Position numbers and translations under genes: made by a program | Part shown: positions 61,741 through 64,000 of the stretch, one piece after another | Numbering within the stretch: position 1 is the stretch's first letter | How the letters are laid out: the number at the start of each line of letters is the position of its first letter | Notes under the pieces: model-generated | The model's input: the letters and a program-made list of their open reading frames with translations, nothing else | Database searches by the model: none | What the model was told of the DNA's origin: nothing | Assembly (NCBI GenBank): GCA_041674385.1 | Contig: JBAYVU010000014.1 | Coordinates: 10,550 to 74,549 of the forward strand | Source: JACRAR01 sp041674385 | Lineage (GTDB): Bacteria > Pseudomonadota > Gammaproteobacteria > Burkholderiales > Rhodocyclaceae | Reading direction: 5' to 3' | DNA: 64,000 nucleotides

Positions 61741-63636
61741 TTGATTCGCCTATTCTCGAGCCAGTCCGTCCTCGGACGGCTCGAAATCGCCATGGCTATC
61801 CTGGCGGTGGCTGCCACGGTGTCATTTGTGAACCTGGTGATTTTCGCCGAGAGTTCAACCGGCAAGGCCAGCGCCATCAACATTGCCGGTTCCCTGCGCA
61901 TGCAATCCTACGCGATCGCTTTGGTGCTGGAGGACCCCAGCCAGTCCGAACCCGACCGGCGGCAGGCGGTACGTGAAGCCGTGCAGGAGTTCGACCGCCG
62001 CCTGAACCATCCCGGCATCATCTCGGCCATGTCGGCAAACCCCAAGAATCCGCTAACCGGCCTCTATGCCGACCTGAGCAATGATTGGAATCTCCAACTG
62101 AAGCCGTTGATAGAGCAGATTGCGATGCAATCCGGCGCCTCGACAGAAGCCTTGCCGCGCATCCACAAATTTGTCGATAAAGTGGATGTGTTCGTGGCAC
62201 GTCTGGATGAGGAGTTGGAGAGCCAGATCACGACCCTGAAACTGATCCAGGGGGGCATGCTGTTCCTGATGTTGGTGACCATCTTTATCGCCATTTTCAT
62301 GCTGCATGAGCAGCTCAATGCGACGCTGTCGAACCTGCTGAACTTTTCGCGCGAGGTGCGCAAGGGCGACTTTTCGGTGCGTGCCCCGGCAGGCGGCGGC
62401 GGAGAATTTGCGGAGTTGTCGGAAGCTTTCAATTACATGGCCGAAGATTTGTCACGCATGTACGGCACGCTCGAAGCGCAGGTGGCGCAAAAGACCGCCG
62501 AACTCGAACGCAGCAACCGTGCCCTGTCCCTGCTATATGAGACCGCCCGTCTGCTCTCCAGCGGAACGCTCACACCGCAGCGCTTGCAGCAAGTGCTGCA
62601 ACGCATCGAAGCGGAGATCGGTCTGCCGACGGCGGTGATCTGCGCCTTTAATCCCAACCAGATCCGCGGCTATCCGATCGCCGTCAATGCCCCGCAGCGG
62701 ATGCATCCCGATCCCAGTACACCGGTAGATTGCGCTGCCTGCCATGCCTCGACAGAGACGCGTTTGCGCCCCGATCCGGCGCATCCCGGCGGCCAGATAT
62801 TGAATGTGCCGCTGGTGGATGCCGGCCACTATTTCGGCACCATGCCGGTGATGGTGCCACAAGGGGCGCAAATAGACGCCTGGCAGATCAAACTGCTGGA
62901 AGCGATCGGCAGGCAAGTCGGTTCGGCGCTTGTCGGTATGGAACACAACCAGCAGGAGCGCAGGGTTGCCTTGCTCGAAGAACGTTCGGTGATCGCCCGC
63001 GAGTTGCACGATTCGCTGGCGCAATCGCTGTCCTACCTGAAGATTCAGGTTGCGCGGCTGACGCGGCTGCTCGATGCGCAGAGCCCGGATCAGGCGCGCG
63101 GGGTGGTCGATGAGTTGCGCACCGGCTTGAACAATGCTTATCGCCAGTTGCGCGAATTGTTAACCACCTTCCGGCTGCGCTTCGACGGCAAGGGGCTGGA
63201 CCAAGCGTTGCGCGACATGGTCGAGGAATTCCGGCAGCGCGGCCTGCCCGGCATCGAGGTGAGCAACTCTCTGGCCGGCATCGAGCTGTCGGCCAATGAA
63301 CAACTGCACGTGCTGCAGATCATTCGCGAAGCGCTGTCGAACGTCGAACATCACGCGCAGACGCAGCGGGCCTGGGTGACGCTGGAACGTGCCGATGCGA
63401 GTTCGCTGATCATCGCCATCGAGGACCGTGGGGCGGGCCTCAAGCTATCCGGACCGGAAATGCATCATTATGGCATCAGCATCATGCGCGACCGCGCCGA
63501 TAGCTTGGGCGGGAGCCTGACCGTGACGGCTTTGCCTGAAGCGGGAACGCGCGTCGAGCTGCGCTTCCAGCCGAAAATGATCTTGCAGGACAGCAACGCA
63601 GCGGCGCTGCTGACGACTATGGACAGAACAGCATGA
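61741..63636 (+). CDS. narX: Nitrate/nitrite sensor histidine kinase NarX
   Basis: A 631-residue membrane kinase starting at TTG 61741, with AAGGAG 8 bases upstream. The periplasmic P-box-like segment NIAGSLRMQSYAIAL matches the nitrate-binding helix of NarX. Two membrane helices (residues ~12-32 and ~170-192), HAMP, a coiled coil, a GAF-like module containing CAACH (331-335), then HisKA_3 with ARELHDSLAQ (His423) and an HATPase domain (LQIIREALSNVEHHA, DRGAGL, HYGISIM). Signals to a NarL-type regulator; its gene is not identified here, and the next gene is a CheY-like receiver. Confidence 0.93.
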   Translation: MIRLFSSQSVLGRLEIAMAILAVAATVSFVNLVIFAESSTGKASAINIAGSLRMQSYAIALVLEDPSQSEPDRRQAVREAVQEFDRRLNHPGIISAMSANPKNPLTGLYADLSNDWNLQLKPLIEQIAMQSGASTEALPRIHKFVDKVDVFVARLDEELESQITTLKLIQGGMLFLMLVTIFIAIFMLHEQLNATLSNLLNFSREVRKGDFSVRAPAGGGGEFAELSEAFNYMAEDLSRMYGTLEAQVAQKTAELERSNRALSLLYETARLLSSGTLTPQRLQQVLQRIEAEIGLPTAVICAFNPNQIRGYPIAVNAPQRMHPDPSTPVDCAACHASTETRLRPDPAHPGGQILNVPLVDAGHYFGTMPVMVPQGAQIDAWQIKLLEAIGRQVGSALVGMEHNQQERRVALLEERSVIARELHDSLAQSLSYLKIQVARLTRLLDAQSPDQARGVVDELRTGLNNAYRQLRELLTTFRLRFDGKGLDQALRDMVEEFRQRGLPGIEVSNSLAGIELSANEQLHVLQIIREALSNVEHHAQTQRAWVTLERADASSLIIAIEDRGAGLKLSGPEMHHYGISIMRDRADSLGGSLTVTALPEAGTRVELRFQPKMILQDSNAAALLTTMDRTA

Positions 63637-63735
63637 CTCGTTCAATATCCATTGTGTTTATCGGGTTCGCAATAGGGAAGACCGGTTGGTTGGCTTCCTT
63701 TCCATGCCGCGTGAAATGAAGAATGAGTAAAGCGC

Positions 63736-63764
63736 TTGACATGGATATGGCTTATCCGTACATT
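63736..63764 (+). promoter_or_regulatory. Near-consensus sigma-70 promoter
   Basis: -35 TTGACA (63736-63741), 17-base spacer, -10 TACATT (63759-63764). Points to the receiver gene at 63851, about 85 bases downstream. Confidence 0.65.
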
Positions 63765-63850
63765 GGGTGCGCTTATGCGGATTGCGTGCTCCAGATAAAA
63801 GAAACGGTCATAAGCTTGTCAAGCTCAAGCCTGTGCCCCAAGGAAAGCCA

Positions 63851-64000
63851 ATGAAAACCATCTTGCTGGTCGACGATTCGGCGACCATCCTGCTGTCGAT
63901 TTCCAACATTCTGACCAAGGCCGGCTATGCGGTCGAGAAAGCCAACTGCGCTGCCGAGGGACTCAAGAAATTCAGCGCCGGCGTGAAGATCGACCTGCTC
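63851..64000 (+). CDS. CheY-like response-regulator receiver (3' partial)
   Basis: The gene begins at ATG 63851 after AAGGAAAG and runs off the window, 50 codons visible. It opens MKTILLVDDSATILLSISNIL, the beta1 strand and acidic pair of receiver domains; the phospho-acceptor Asp would lie just beyond the end (IDLL is the start of that strand). Not the usual NarL start. Could be a stand-alone CheY-type protein or the N-terminus of a longer regulator. Confidence 0.85.
   Translation, partial: MKTILLVDDSATILLSISNILTKAGYAVEKANCAAEGLKKFSAGVKIDLL

Noticed and set aside
1..64000. tRNA, rRNA, insertion sequence or prophage genes
   Set aside because: None was recognised by eye; a covariance-model search could still find a tRNA or small RNA.

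Overview
The window reads as a dense, GC-rich chromosome segment of a facultatively denitrifying betaproteobacterium (Rhodocyclales-like is my best guess). The reasons are a complete membrane nitrate reductase operon (narGHIJ genes) with NarX and several NarK carriers, NO/oxygen-related hemerythrin and NnrS-like proteins, a cytochrome b/DUF1924/diheme cytochrome c operon, a DctPQM TRAP transporter, and typical betaproteobacterial housekeeping genes (argJ, glnE, yhdP, nitrilase-tldD). Taxonomy is inference; no rRNA or tRNA gene was recognised.

Region 1 (1-13002) is the accessory part and the most unusual. A 5'-truncated CsgG-like secretion protein carrying peptidoglycan-binding and DUF4384-like modules starts a tightly packed run of small exported proteins. 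Two of them, and a third more divergent one, are built from two 37-residue curlin-like repeats. An HExxH protein and an OmpA-type protein are interleaved, and the run ends at a strong terminator (5525-5560). It is followed by a FecR-like exported protein, an outer-membrane barrel, a lipoprotein hydrolase, an unknown protein, a convergent TPR-glycosyltransferase, and a two-gene unit ending in an exported caspase-like protein. I propose this is a CsgG-type (type VIII-like) surface fibre/adhesin system that is not one of the classical csg, hfa or fap layouts.

Region 2 (13168-22468): dctPQM TRAP transporter, an unknown minus-strand protein, a P-type cation ATPase, a MOSC protein, then a minus-strand unit of DUF59, NnrS-like and hemerythrin-DUF2249 proteins.

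Region 3 (22723-27561): an operon of cytochrome b, DUF1924 cytochrome c, diheme cytochrome c, class III cyclase and a PmrA/QseB-type two-component system. A perfect CTTAAG-N5-CTTAAG box lies in front of it, suggesting control by its own regulator. Next are an HD-GYP protein, a His-rich duplicated-repeat protein, DAHP synthase, a tungstate ABC transporter and a cNMP/degenerate-GGDEF protein.

Region 4 (35504-43057): narGHJI with a NarL-like 7-2-7 site upstream and a hairpin after narI, then a higBA-like toxin-antitoxin pair. Region 5 (43171-55274): argJ, glnE, divergent yhdP, a nitrilase-family amidase, tldD, a soluble CZB chemoreceptor and a PAS protein separated by a striking nested palindrome.

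Region 6 (55624-64000): a CBS protein, then a minus-strand unit usp-narK-narK-small membrane protein-narK diverging from narX. The shared upstream region holds NarL-like and FNR-like sites. The window ends in a truncated CheY-like receiver gene with its own near-consensus sigma-70 promoter. Taken together the right half is a nitrate respiration island: sensor, transporters, reductase, oxyanion uptake and stress functions.
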